The notes beneath the pieces are model-generated. The model made no database searches, was not told the DNA's origin, and saw nothing but the letters and a program-made list of their open reading frames with translations. DNA of 24,936 nt from positions 218,898,648 through 218,923,583 of the forward strand of contig JBOZIK010000001.1 in the NCBI GenBank assembly GCA_051453625.1, written 5' to 3'. Shown here in pieces: positions 1 to 10,032 of the stretch; positions within the stretch are counted from its first letter, which is position 1; every line of letters begins with the position of its first letter. The stretch is from Welwitschia mirabilis. Taxonomy: Eukaryota; Gnetophyta; Gnetopsida; Welwitschiales. The position numbers were made by a program, and so were the translations under genes.

Positions 1-36
1 TACTAATGGATGATTATGGCCAAGTGACTAAGAGGT

Positions 37-71
<35 letters not shown>

Positions 72-497
72 CTAAAAAAAGGAATTTAGTACCCCTATTT
101 ATTTTAATGTTATATTTTTTTAATCTATTATGCATTAGGATCATCTTTTTGAATTGATTTGATTTTTCTTTCTACAATGATTTGGATTAGTAAATTAGTT
201 AAGATATTATATAAGTAATTACTTAGTATATCCATTATTTTTCTAATTTGAGTTATTGCTTAAGTCGTTGTAAATACTTTAGCATATTTTTATTATAGTG
301 AAAATTAAATTTCCAGAATAAAGGCATAGGATAAAAACATTATTAGTGAAATCTTTTTTTTTTTTTAAGTATAAGATTATATTATGAAATGAAAACACAA
401 AACTAGTAATTTTTATGATGGGTAATTATTTTTTAAAAAGTTGTTTGTTAATAAAATAAATACAGAAAACAATAAGTAAGTAATTTACATTTTTGTA
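1..497. other. AT-rich unassigned DNA with TA tract
   Basis: No reading frame or family resemblance is visible. The stretch opens with an alternating TA tract at about 41-69 and is otherwise AT-rich with poly-T runs. Bases 253-497 recur after the following gap at 598-838 (see that entry). The first 40 bases contain a short string reminiscent of a tRNA A box, but no matching B box was found. Confidence 0.6.
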
Positions 498-838
498 NNN
501 NNNNNNNNNNNNNNNNNNNNNNNNNNNNNNNNNNNNNNNNNNNNNNNNNNNNNNNNNNNNNNNNNNNNNNNNNNNNNNNNNNNNNNNNNNNNNNNNNTTA
601 TTGCTTAAGTCGTTGTAAATACTTTAGCATATTTTTATTATAGTGAAAATTAAATTTATAGAATAAAGGCATAGGATAAAAACATTATTAGTGAAATATT
701 TTTTTTTAAGTATAAGATTATATTATGAAATGAAAACACAAAAGTAGTAATTTTTATGATGGGTAATTATTTTTTAAAAAGTTGTTTGTTAATAAAATAA
801 ATGCAGAAAACAATAAGTAAGTAATTTACGTTTTTGTA
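253..838. repeat. Gap 498-597 with repeated flanks (253-497 = 598-838)
   Basis: The 245 bases left of a gap of exactly 100 N recur immediately right of it as 241 bases, differing by a few substitutions and by the length of a poly-T run. The match ends exactly at the left gap edge and starts exactly at the right gap edge. That geometry is what two overlapping but unmerged contig ends give, so the duplication is probably an assembly product with allelic differences. A real tandem repeat is possible but less likely. Confidence 0.9.
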
Positions 839-858
839 TTTATATGCTAAAATAGCTG

Positions 859-1428
859 AAAACTTGAGCATTCTAAGTTGTAAAAAAGGAATAAGTGTTC
901 CAAAACATCTTAAATTATTTAAAAACTGAAAGTATTTTGAATGTTATGATCATTTTAGTATAGTGCAATAGGACTATAATTTTAGAAAATTTGATATTTT
1001 TTAACTTTAGATGACAACCTTAAAAATAATATTTTTAGAATTCTAAGATAGTTTAAGTTAGATTTTAAGAATCTTATTATTGTTTAGTTTCTGNNNNNNN
1101 NNNNNNNNNNNNNNNNNNNNNNNNNNNNNNNNNNNNNNNNNNNNNNNNNNNNNNNNNNNNNNNNNNNNNNNNNNNNNNNNNNNNNNNNNNNNNAAAACTT
1201 GAGCATTCTAAGTTGTAAAAAATGAATAAGTGTTCCAAAACATCTTAAATTATTTAAAAACTAAAAGTGTTTTGAACGTTATGATAATTTTAGTGTAGTG
1301 CAATAGGACTATAATTTTAGAAAATTTGATAGTTTTTAACTTTAGATGACAACCTTAAGAATAATATTTTTAGAATTCTAAGATAGTTTAAGTTAGATTT
1401 TAAGAATCTTATTATTGTTTAGCTTCTG
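859..1428. repeat. Gap 1094-1193 with repeated flanks (859-1093 = 1194-1428)
   Basis: The 235 bases before the second 100-N gap recur at the same length after it, with scattered single-base differences. The repeat boundaries coincide with the gap edges. This again suggests a contig overlap that was not collapsed. No coding content is visible in either copy. Confidence 0.9.
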
Positions 1429-2163
1429 AAAAACTACTATAATTTATTGTTTTCTTTATAATTATATAATTATTAATTTTAACTCTGATAGCTCCTTAGA
1501 GCCTAAAAATGTTATAATTAATGTTTAAAATTATAGAAGAATTATTACACAAACTTTATAGGGAAATTTAATATATAAACTATGTTTCTATTAGTAAATT
1601 TAAGTTAAATTACTTATAAGTTTATTTGTAGAAATACCTATTTTACCCATTATCTTACTTTGAATGTGTATGCTTATAAGAGGTTTTCACCTTAGTAGTT
1701 TAAGTAACATAAATTATCNNNNNNNNNNNNNNNNNNNNNNNNNNNNNNNNNNNNNNNNNNNNNNNNNNNNNNNNNNNNNNNNNNNNNNNNNNNNNNNNNN
1801 NNNNNNNNNNNNNNNNNNAAGATAGTTTAAGTTAGATTTTAAGAATCTTATTATTGTTTAGTTTCTGGAAAACTACTATAATTTATTGTTTGCTTTATAA
1901 TTATATAATTATTAATTTTTAACTATGATAGCTCCTTAGAGCCCAAAAATGTTATAATTAATGTTTAAAATTATAGAAGAATTATTACACAAACTTTATA
2001 GAGAAATTTAGTATATAAACTATGTTTGTATTAGTAAATTTAAGTTAAATTACTTATAAGTGGTATTTATTTGTAGAAATACCTCTTTTACCCATTATCT
2101 TACTTTGAATGTGTATGCTTGTAAGAGGTTTTCACCTTAGTAGTTTAAGTAACATAAATCGTC
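1380..2163. repeat. Gap 1719-1818 with repeated flanks (1380-1718 = 1819-2163)
   Basis: About 340 bases left of the third 100-N gap recur right of it with a few substitutions and one short indel (extra bases near 2062). The left copy begins inside the right copy of the previous gap, so three contigs appear chained by overlaps. Collapsed, the first 2.16 kb would shrink to roughly 1.05 kb of unique AT-rich sequence without a recognisable gene. Confidence 0.9.
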
Positions 2164-2962
2164 TCTAGCTTATCATTTTTTTATTGACTTATAAGGTAGC
2201 CATATGAATGGTGGATAAATATTTATATCTTAACAATTATGCTTGAGCCATACTTTCTTTTGTTTACCTTCTTTGCACCATTCCATGTATATTGTCATAT
2301 GAGCACGGAAGAATATTCTAGGATTAGCATAGTTGCAGGTATATTTCAGNNNNNNNNNNNNNNNNNNNNNNNNNNNNNNNNNNNNNNNNNNNNNNNNNNN
2401 NNNNNNNNNNNNNNAAAGAATATTTTCTTAATTTAGATATAAAAGAAAAGAATCTTTCCTTTATCTAGACTTTTATTATTATAATCTTGATTATAAAAAT
2501 GTTCTTGTATGATTGCTTTTTTTTATGGTTATTTATATAAAATGAACCAAATGATAATTAAAATTATTATAACTAGTAAACAATACATTAAATATCTACA
2601 TTAATTAGAATTTTTTGCATGCATTTGTGTGGTGTATTCATTGAAGAAGACTAAATCAAGATAATTCTAATAATGTTGATCACCACATTTGGATTTCATC
2701 ACCAAGGTTGATTGCATTGCATTTTCTTTTAAATAATACCTTCTAGGAGTGGAATTAATCATCACTCTCCTACCATACCCATGTATAAACTTACTCCAAC
2801 TTAATAACTTAAGCCTTTGGCATCGATGAATCATGTTGCATCATCCAAAGATGCTTCAAGGAAATGGGAGTCATTTCTAAGCATGCATCCATATCATGTA
2901 CCACCTGTCACCTGTATTGGGAGTATATCGAGGTGAAGTGAAAGGATATGGAGTTGAACCCA
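2164..2962. other. Unassigned AT-rich DNA with 65-N gap
   Basis: I see no gene here. A short open frame starts at 2239 but runs into a 65-N gap at 2350-2414, so its length is not meaningful. No transposon motif, tRNA or structured repeat was recognised. Confidence 0.5.
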
Positions 2963-3601
2963 NNNNNNNNNNNNNNNNNNNNNNNNNNNNNNNNNNNNNN
3001 NNNNNNNNNNNNNNNNNNNNNNNNNNNNNNNNNNNNNNNNNNNNNNNNNNNNNNNNNNNNNNNNNNNNNNNNNNNNNNNNNNNNNNNNNNNNNNNNNNNN
3101 NNNNNNNNNNNNNNNNNNNNNNNNNNNNNNNNNNNNNNNNNNNNNNNNNNNNNNNNNNNNNNNNNNNNNNNNNNNNNNNNNNNNNNNNNNNNNNNNNNNN
3201 NNNNNNNNNNNNNNNNNNNNNNNNNNNNNNNNNNNNNNNNNNNNNNNNNNNNNNNNNNNNNNNNNNNNNNNNNNNNNNNNNNNNNNNNNNNNNNNNNNNN
3301 NNNNNNNNNNNNNNNNNNNNNNNNNNNNNNNNNNNNNNNNNNNNNNNNNNNNNNNNNNNNNNNNNNNNNNNNNNNNNNNNNNNNNNNNNNNNNNNNNNNN
3401 NNNNNNNNNNNNNNNNNNNNNNNNNNNNNNNNNNNNNNNNNNNNNNNNNNNNNNNNNNNNNNNNNNNNNNNNNNNNNNNNNNNNNNNNNNNNNNNNNNNN
3501 NNNNNNNNNNNNNNNNNNNNNNNNNNNNNNNNNNNNNNNNNNNNNNNNNNNNNNNNNNNNNNNNNNNNNNNNNNNNNNNNNNNNNNNNNNNNNNNNNNNN
3601 N
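2963..3601. other. Assembly gap of 639 N
   Basis: This is a run of 639 undetermined bases. Open frames that appear to cross it on either strand exist only because N codons contain no stop. The flanks do not repeat one another. Confidence 0.99.
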
Positions 3602-4265
3602 AAGAGGGTGTTCAGATATCAAGTTAGAATGCCATTAATTGGAGTTGCAACTTCCTATTATATTAGTTATGTACTATCTTTAAAACTTATCCACATATGT
3701 TAATAACAAGTTTACATATCCTCAAATATTCATAAGATATTTTTATGTGATGAAAAACTAAGAAGAAATGGGGGACACAAACCTATGACATCGCTATTAT
3801 TTATAAAACCAAATAATCTAGAAATTAATTATAGGTAAATATATAATATTAATATTATTTATATTTCTTAGAATTAGAAATGCTAATAAAGGATTAAATA
3901 AAATTTGATCCTAGGTTCTGCTATGTTTATTAGGTAATAATATTAAAGAAGGAAGGAAAAGTATATATATATATATATATTGCTTAATTAGAGTAAGAGA
4001 AGAGAGGATGTCACAGATAGTTCTATTGATTCTGTATAACATACTTCTATCCATAGGTAATCACATCTTTCACAATTGGTAAGAGATCAAATCAGAATTA
4101 AATATACTATTAAACACATACAAACATTCTATGAAACTGGTCCCATAGTTCATGAGGTTAGTGTTTTTTAACATTACCATAATAATTTGGATCTCCTGAG
4201 CTTACATCCATGGTTCTAGAGTTGAATTATCTGATGGGGCTTAGTATCTAACCATTTAAGAATGT
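3602..4265. other. Unassigned AT-rich DNA, possible tRNA-related segment
   Basis: No gene is visible. An alternating TA tract lies at 3962-3980. Around 4139-4245 there is a weak A-box-like string (near 4147-4165) followed about 60 bases later by a weak B-box-like string (near 4212-4230), which could be a decayed tRNA-derived SINE. Near 4075-4090 a sequence loosely resembles an initiator Met-tRNA primer-binding site. Both resemblances are too weak to call. Confidence 0.35.
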
Positions 4266-4449
4266 TTTAGATATGGTCTAAAACTCCATGAGGAGGAACT
4301 TTAGGATNNNNNNNNNNNNNNNNNNNNNNNNNNNNNNNNNNNNNNNNNNNNNNNNNNNNNNNNNNNNNNNNNNNNNNNNNNNNNNNNNNNNNNNNNNNNN
4401 NNNNNNNTTTGGATATGGTCTAAAACTCCATGAGGAGGAACTTTAGGAT
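4266..4449. repeat. Gap 4308-4407 with 42-bp repeated flanks
   Basis: The 42 bases before this 100-N gap (4266-4307) recur directly after it (4408-4449) with one visible mismatch. This is a short version of the same unmerged-overlap pattern seen at other 100-N gaps in the window. Confidence 0.88.
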
Positions 4450-4565
4450 CCAGGTTGATATCATACCATTAACCAAGGGCATAATTGGTAGTTAATCCTT
4501 TGTCTTATCTAAGAAATACTCCTATTGTTATGTTGTACCAATTTCTTAATGTCTTAGTTTTATTT

Positions 4566-4579
4566 AGGAGGAGATGTAA
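4566..4579 (+). other. Polypurine-tract-like motif followed by TGTAA
   Basis: The motif aggaggagatgtaa occurs here and again at 5388-5401. Purine runs followed by TG are typical of the junction between the internal region and the 3' LTR. No LTR partner was found, so this is only a hint. Confidence 0.25.
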
Positions 4580-4803
4580 TAAAATAACATATTAAAAAAC
4601 ATATAGACCACCTTACATGTAATTTATATGATTGTCCTATGGAAATTTTTTTCCTATGTACATCTAGCAATTAACTTACTTGTAAATATTTCTTTACTTA
4701 TTGTTATTCAGGCTAGGGAGATGAATTTTTTACATATGAGTAGGCCTATTCTAATGTTCTCTTTTTATGAAACCTCATTGTTCTTTTCCAATGCTAAACA
4801 TTT

Positions 4804-4868
4804 CTTAACTATAATAAACATCTTTCTAAATGAATAGTTCTTAAGTATAATAAACATCTTTCTAAATG
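4804..4868. repeat. Two-copy 36-bp-period tandem repeat
   Basis: A 29-base string occurs at 4804-4832 and again at 4840-4868 with one mismatch, giving a period of 36 bases. It is a simple local duplication with no assigned function. No gap is involved, so it is not explained by contig overlap. Confidence 0.85.
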
Positions 4869-5387
4869 TTTATCATTTACTATCTAAATTTTTTGCATTC
4901 CCTACAATAGTAAAACATTGATCCCTAATAAACAAAAAATTTCTGACACTTACTATTCTACACAGTTTCATCAACTCAAGAAAATAATTTTTATAGACAA
5001 AAGTTATGGAAAGAAATACTATTACTATCATAATCTTAAGTATTTGATATCCTTTATCCACATATGGATGTCACACAAAGATGTAAACTTAGGCTATTAT
5101 GTTTATAAGCTAATAGATTTCCAAATTCCTTATGTTTCACAAGGAACTATTATGCATTCTTTGTGGCATTTCTCAATGTTTTGTGGATACTTTGCTCCCT
5201 TCAATAGTTAAGTTAAGGTTCTTATAGCAGAATGAAACTTTATTTTCTTTTTCCTTTACTCTATAATGCATTGTCTTTTATTTTTGTCTCTTTGTTCTTG
5301 GACCTTTTATTATTAACCAAAGGACCCTACATCTTATTCCCCCTTTTTTTTTAAAACTTAATTTTTTAGAGTAAATTTTTTTTTCCC

Positions 5388-5401
5388 AGGAGGAGATGTA
5401 A
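5388..5401 (+). other. Second polypurine-tract-like motif
   Basis: This is the same 14-base motif as at 4566-4579. It is preceded here by a long T/C-rich tract. It could mark the start of a decayed 3' LTR, but no matching LTR copy is visible in the window. Confidence 0.25.
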
Positions 5402-5817
5402 GTTATACGAATGTGCATCTTCTTTCTCTTCTTTAGGATGTGTGCATTTTACTTTATTATTATAAAGATTAATGCAGGGAATTAATAACTCTGAAGATTT
5501 GAAAATAATTAAATCTCCTTAGGTTCCTTTGTTTAAACCTTCTAGCAGCCCTTGTACACATAGTTAGGGATTAAAAAAAAGCTTGGATTAGATACATCAA
5601 GATAGTAGCACACCCTTATAGAGTTTAAGAAGAAGAAATTAACTTAGAAGTAAGAGAATGAATCACATAAGATTTCAGTAATTTAAAAAATATAGGGTGA
5701 AGAAGGATTATTAAACTCTTAAAAAGGAAAATCTTCTCATAAATACAAGATAATTATAGAGAATCTAAAATAAAAGAAAAGTTTAGCTAAGAAATTAAGG
5801 AAACAAAAAGCATGATA

Positions 5818-5917
5818 NNNNNNNNNNNNNNNNNNNNNNNNNNNNNNNNNNNNNNNNNNNNNNNNNNNNNNNNNNNNNNNNNNNNNNNNNNNNNNNNNNN
5901 NNNNNNNNNNNNNNNNN
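5818..5917. other. Assembly gap of 100 N without flank repeat
   Basis: This is the only one of the eight 100-N gaps for which I could not see any overlap between the left and right flanks. Sequence may really be missing here, possibly including the upstream part of the degraded ORF that follows. Confidence 0.95.
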
Positions 5918-7779
5918 AAGAGTCACTAGATACTAAAGTGCATTCTTAGGGTTAGGTTACTAATCAACATGATGATTTGGGAAAAGCCCCAATAGAAGCT
6001 TACAAATAATTATATAATTCAATGTTAGAGTATAAGACACTAGATAAGAGAAAAACTACATTGAAGGAAGAGATGATGGAAGCTAAGAAGTCCAAAGGTA
6101 AGTAGGTATAGAAATCTTTCAAAACTACAACTAAAGGACAAACTCAAAGGGGAACTAAATAAGAAAAAGAGGAGGGAAATGGGTAGGCAGTGAATGAGGC
6201 TTAGGAATAAGCCTTTGAAGTTTCTCAGACTATCAGTCAAAGGGTCATCAAGAGTAAATGTTCTTCTAGGAGTTGGAGAAAAAAAGATTGATAATACTAC
6301 CATTATTAAAGAGCAAGCTACAAGTATATCAGATAATTTAGAGGAACCCCTGATAGGGACTATTAGACCATTAAGCTCTGAGCATCTATGTGACACTAAG
6401 TAAGAAGAGATGCCAATGGAAAAGGATAAAATAAAAAATGGATCAAATAAAGAGCCTAAGAAACATACAAGGAAATAAAAGGATGATGGATTATCTAGAG
6501 CAAGAGTAAACTAAGAAAGTTGGCTAAGAAAATTAGCTAAAGCTACAGTATTAGAGGAGACATTAGCCCTGGTAGGAATAGTTTCTAAGGCTAGAGCTAA
6601 AGGATAGCTATAGACATAGGTTGTGATAGAACATATACCTAAAATATAGGAACAACATCAAATAGAGTAGTTTAGAGATTCATTGATTGAAGCGGAGATA
6701 ACTGTATAAGATTACATATGGCAATTGATGGAATTGACTAATGAATACAAGCCGAAGCTTAGAGATATGGTTAAATAGACTTTTATATAAGAAATTAACA
6801 TGTTGAATTTATTTGTCTATCTCTTTTCAATTATTTATGATAGAATTAGAACTTTGAGTTTTTATCATTTGGTCTCTTATCAAGGAAAGTACTTAAAGAA
6901 GTTAAATAATTTTATGCTAGTCTTAGACTAAAAACCTAATTTTCTACTATTGGTGATGTAGAGGATTTTGTTTTTGGTTTTACTAATAATGTACAAGTTA
7001 GAGTTGATATTGAGATCACTGGATAAGTTACAGTAATGTCCTATGTAAATGTTTCTATTGGGAGGAGAATTATACAATACAAAATAAGAAAAGAGTTATT
7101 GTTGTAACTAAGAATAAAGGTATTTTGAAAGCCCACACATTAAAAATAGTGAAAGGATGGAAGTAGAATATGTTGAATCTAACATGGATAATTCTATTAT
7201 AGTGGTTAATCAGAAATTTTTTAGAGTATCACAAACATTATAGGTAATGATTTGTTATGTGGAATTGTGTGTAAAAATTCTAGATGGTTTATAGGTGAGT
7301 ATATTATATTTCATTTTCAAGAGGACGAGGAAAATTATTGGATTTCAAAAATTAAGCCTTTTTCATTTTCCTTGCATAATTCATAAAATTTTATGTTATT
7401 TTAATAGTTCATAAGGAGTGTAGTATTTAAAAAATTGTAATTTAAATGACCACTTATTGGAGGTATTTAGACTTAATGTAGATGATACAAAAAAAGACAC
7501 TACTCTAAGGATGATAAGAGGATGTTTAACTCAGGTTGTTGGTAGTTAGAAGCCACCATTTATAGAGTAACTGAAGAAGATTAAAGAGTTGTAAAATGTT
7601 TTAATTAAGGACTTCACACAGGATAAGTTTTCTATGGATTACTATGTAGAGCTGTTTAATTACTAGATAGGATTAATTAAGAGAATGAAAACTAAGATTA
7701 CTATACTAAAGGAGGAAATTTATTCTCTTCGCATGAGCTAGATTGATAACACTTTTGTGTCTGATTATGATGTGGTTCC
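5918..7779 (+). pseudogene. Degraded transposon-type ORF ('element X', copy 1)
   Basis: Across several frames the plus strand reads as a protein once in-frame TAG and TAA are ignored. Bases 6030-6290 give a Lys/Glu/Gln-rich stretch, and 6600-6800 gives a helical stretch (residues include DYIWQLMELTNEYKPKLRDM). Bases 6880-7080 give a segment with EVK-FYASL followed by DFVFGFTNNVQVRVDIEITG. That order, a VxxFYAxL helix followed by short beta strands, recalls a domain common in plant transposon proteins, but the match is loose. Bases 7440-7745 give a probable coiled-coil C-terminus starting LNVDDT. Many stops sit where Gln would fit, which suggests C-to-T decay of CAG and CAA. There are several frameshifts and no intact start. 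The ORF is cut at 7779 by the minus-strand gag-only element, and its continuation resumes at 10033. A host gene is unlikely; the exact transposon family is unknown. Confidence 0.5.
7775..7779. repeat. Target-site duplication, left copy (gttcc)
   Basis: The five bases gttcc directly precede the left LTR and recur directly after the right LTR at 10033-10037. The uninterrupted copy of the same site in the downstream duplicate (near 11370) reads gttcct once. This confirms the insertion point. Confidence 0.93.
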
Positions 7780-8041
7780 TGAAGTAAGAATGATGGGCAT
7801 TATCAATAAGAGGAAGAATCTAGAAATCAAAATATCCACTTCAACTTTCTATTAAACTAGTATGTGCATAAATAGCACAAAATAATTGTTATAGATAACA
7901 AATATTGTGGAGTATTTTTAGCAAACTTAATAGAGGAGATCAAGGAATGACATAAATGAAAATCAAACAAAACATAACCTATGACTAGTTATAAGATTAC
8001 TTATTTTATACAAAGGAGATTGAATCTAAACATTTCTAGCA
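7780..8041 (-). repeat. 3' LTR of the gag-only Copia element
   Basis: The 262-bp terminal repeat starts TGAAG at the target site and ends GCA before the polypurine tract. Its partner at 9771-10032 has exactly the same length. It is the 3' LTR because the polypurine tract lies on its inner side when read on the minus strand. Confidence 0.9.
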
Positions 8042-8050
8042 ATCCCCCCA
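8042..8050 (-). other. Polypurine tract of the gag-only element
   Basis: On the minus strand this reads tggggggat directly before the 3' LTR, the expected place and composition for the plus-strand primer used in reverse transcription. The position supports the minus-strand orientation of the element. Confidence 0.75.
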
Positions 8051-8241
8051 TGATACAAAAGCATTTACTTTTATATCATTATTACAACATGTAAAAATTT
8101 AATCCTAAACTTGATGAAGAAAACTCCAAATAGGACTCCCAAGCATATAATTCCCTAGCACATAGATCATAAGCCTTAACTCCAAAGCAGTTGATTTGAG
8201 TGTCAACAACCAAAAAGATCTGCATCAGTTGTAGCTTCCTC

Positions 8242-8935
8242 TTATTTTGGATTTTCTTTCTCTTCATTTTCATTATCAAATTCAATTAATAATTCATGTT
8301 TCCTTTCCTTACCATCAAGTAGATATTTGAGCCTTGTCATATAATTTATCCAAATATGTCTAGGCCTTTTACAATAATAACATGTCCCTTTTTTATTCTT
8401 ACTTGATGATGATTTACTATTTTGAAATTTTGCTTTAAAATTTCTTCTGGCACCTAAAGATCTAACATTTAAATCTTTTTGAAAATTTGGAACTTCTTCA
8501 AGAAGAGTTGAAATTATTCTTTTAAGGCTTGAATTTATATTCTTCAATGTAAAAAACATACTTAATAATTGTGATGGCATGCTATTTAATAAGACTACCT
8601 TCACATCATTTTTACTTATGAACTATCCAATTGAGCTCTAATGGAATTAAGCCTATTAATATGAGAAACAATATTTTCTCTCTTATCAAATCTTAAGCTA
8701 AACATTTCCTACTTTAAGAAAACTACAACAAAAGGGATTTGAGAATCAAACAAAAGTAATAATCTACCAAAGCAAGCCTAATTGAAGATACTACACTATT
8801 GTCTTGTTATTTTCACTTTTTCATTACATTTACATATGCGGGTTTTGGATTAGAGCCATCAACATAACCGCATAAAACTTGTTTCATAAGAAGAAACCTA
8901 ACTTCCATTTGCTAGGTATGAAAAAGATATCCTTT
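8242..8935 (-). pseudogene. Copia-type Gag remnant with zinc knuckle
   Basis: The best open part is 8242-8604 (120 codons); upstream the frame continues to about 8935 through stops and shifts. The N-terminal part (about 8903-8833) reads RFLLMKQVLCGYVDGSNPKP, resembling the conserved start of plant Copia Gag before its UBN2-type core. Near 8700-8600 a segment reads like the helix ending in 'IRAQL', followed by LLNSMPSQ, the usual 'LLNSLP' core motif. At 8382-8341 lies a zinc knuckle, CYYCKRPRHIWINY, in CX2CX4HX4C spacing. The last Cys is Tyr and the Gly before His is Arg; both are single G-to-A changes in the codon. A Lys/Glu-rich tail follows. Gag would form the virus-like particle and bind element RNA. 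No pol follows it. No functional start codon could be fixed. Confidence 0.8.
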
Positions 8936-9755
8936 AAACTTGGTTACTCTTAATTTTTTCATTCTGTTCATTTGAATAAAGATACTCATATACTCTTCCA
9001 ATTTTTTTACTCATATAAATCTGAGCCTTATTTTATCTTTAGATTTTCATAATAAAAAACTAACAACTAAATTTATGACTTTTATTATAAAGGAAAAGAA
9101 TATAAGAAAAAAAAAATTAAGTGGCAAATAGCTTCCTCAAAAAATTACCCACAATTTTGTATGTGTCCCAAATAAATGTTGAATCATAGGTAACAAATGA
9201 TGGATTACTACTAATAAATTTACTTATTTCCAAATGTTTTTACCATCTTAGTTTACAGATTTAGACTCAATAAACATCAATAAAATTACCACATAATTTT
9301 AGATAAATATAATGATCATATAAAAAAATAGATCAGAAAATGTAATGGAAGAGTATCTAACATTGAATAAGCTGAATGAAAAAACTATTATTCTTATTAG
9401 TAGACCCTCTAACACCAAATTTTTGAGATATAAGACAAAGTATTTGTAGCGGTATCATTTGCAAAGAATCCTACTATGACTTCCAAAGTTTCCCAAATGC
9501 TTTTTGATTTACGTATTTACCTTTTGCTTGTTATTCTTTCTATGTCACTGAAAAATAACCTTAAATTATTATGTTGTATAAATAAATAAGGATTCAAAAG
9601 TAAAGAACAAATCATTTTCTCTATAATAGAATGCATTAAGGAAGGGGATACTTTTGTGATCCTATTCAGACCATTCTTCAATTCATTATGCTTCATTATG
9701 ATGTGACAAGCTCCAGAACTTGAGGATCTATGATGAAATATAGCCTCAAGAAATA
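8936..9755 (-). other. Leader region of the gag-only element
   Basis: Between the PBS and the Gag-like frame lie about 800 AT-rich bases with no protein resemblance on either strand. In related elements this would be an untranslated leader, possibly with packaging signals, though part of the N-terminal Gag may be decayed beyond recognition here. Confidence 0.5.
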
Positions 9756-9767
9756 GATTTGATACTA
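9756..9767 (-). other. Primer-binding site, initiator Met-tRNA type
   Basis: On the minus strand this reads tagtatcaaatc, three bases inside the 5' LTR. The canonical plant site TGGTATCAGAGC differs at three positions, all G-to-A. The spacing (LTR, att, PBS) is typical of Copia elements. This fixes the 5' LTR as the right-hand one. Confidence 0.85.
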
Positions 9768-9770
9768 ATT

Positions 9771-10032
9771 TGAAGCAAGAATGATGGGTGTTATCAATAA
9801 GAGGAAGAATCTAAAAACCAAAAGCTCCACTTCAACTTTCTATTAAATTGAGATGTACTTGAATAGCACAAAATAACTAGTATAGATGATGAATATCATG
9901 AAGAATATTTAGAAAACTCAATGAAGGAGATCAAGGAATGATATAAACAAAAATTAAACTAAACATAACGTGTGATGAATGATAAGGTTACTTGTTTTAT
10001 ATAAAAAAAAATAAAGCTAAAAGTTTCCAATA
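9771..10032 (-). repeat. 5' LTR of the gag-only Copia element
   Basis: This 262-bp partner of 7780-8041 starts TGAAGC and ends ATA, where the left LTR has GCA; the final CA has become TA. It adjoins the PBS on its left side and the second gttcc target copy (10033-10037) on its right side. Confidence 0.9.

Larger units (their letters stand above)
4450..5817. other. Unassigned AT-rich DNA, probably transposon debris
   Basis: Short open frames at 4628-4837 and 4918-5211 on the plus strand, and 4873-5061 on the minus strand, are low-complexity and match no family I recognise. They look like chance frames in AT-rich DNA. Two copies of a purine motif followed by TGTAA (4566-4579 and 5388-5401) resemble a polypurine tract plus LTR start, which hints at retrotransposon remnants, but the sequences after them are not alike. 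Confidence 0.4.
7780..10032 (-). mobile_element. Complete gag-only Copia-type LTR element (TR-GAG/TRIM-like)
   Basis: This is a 2,253-bp element with two 262-bp LTRs (7780-8041 and 9771-10032), each starting TG; the left LTR ends CA and the right ends TA. On the minus strand the order is 5' LTR, PBS (9756-9767), a leader of about 800 bases, a gag-like frame (about 8935-8242), a polypurine tract (8042-8050) and the 3' LTR. It is flanked by a perfect 5-bp target duplication gttcc. No protease, integrase, RT or RNase H is present, and the length leaves no room for them, so it would have depended on an autonomous Copia relative. This structure fits the plant non-autonomous class called TR-GAG. 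By hand count about a fifth of LTR positions differ, mostly transitions, so the insertion is old. It sits inside copy 1 of element X. Confidence 0.9.

Noticed and set aside
12-40. tRNA-like start (A-box-like string)
   Set aside because: No acceptor stem, anticodon arm or B box follows; the downstream sequence is a TA tract.
1-2163. Complex tandem repeat array
   Set aside because: Each repeat pair ends exactly at a 100-N gap, which fits unmerged contig overlaps better than a biological array.
2239-2436. Open frame with a hydrophobic start
   Set aside because: It runs through the 65-N gap and shows no family resemblance; the real part is under 40 codons.
2894-3703. Three open frames of about 240-250 codons on both strands
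   Set aside because: They consist almost entirely of undetermined bases across the 639-N gap; only a few residues at each end are real.
4873-5211. Overlapping small open frames on both strands
   Set aside because: Low-complexity AT-driven frames with no motif, in a region that otherwise looks like repeat debris.
6040-6396. Minus-strand open frame of 118 codons, rich in Ser, Leu and Phe
   Set aside because: It lies opposite the element X frame, and its composition is what the complement of a Lys/Glu/Gln-rich coding stretch gives.
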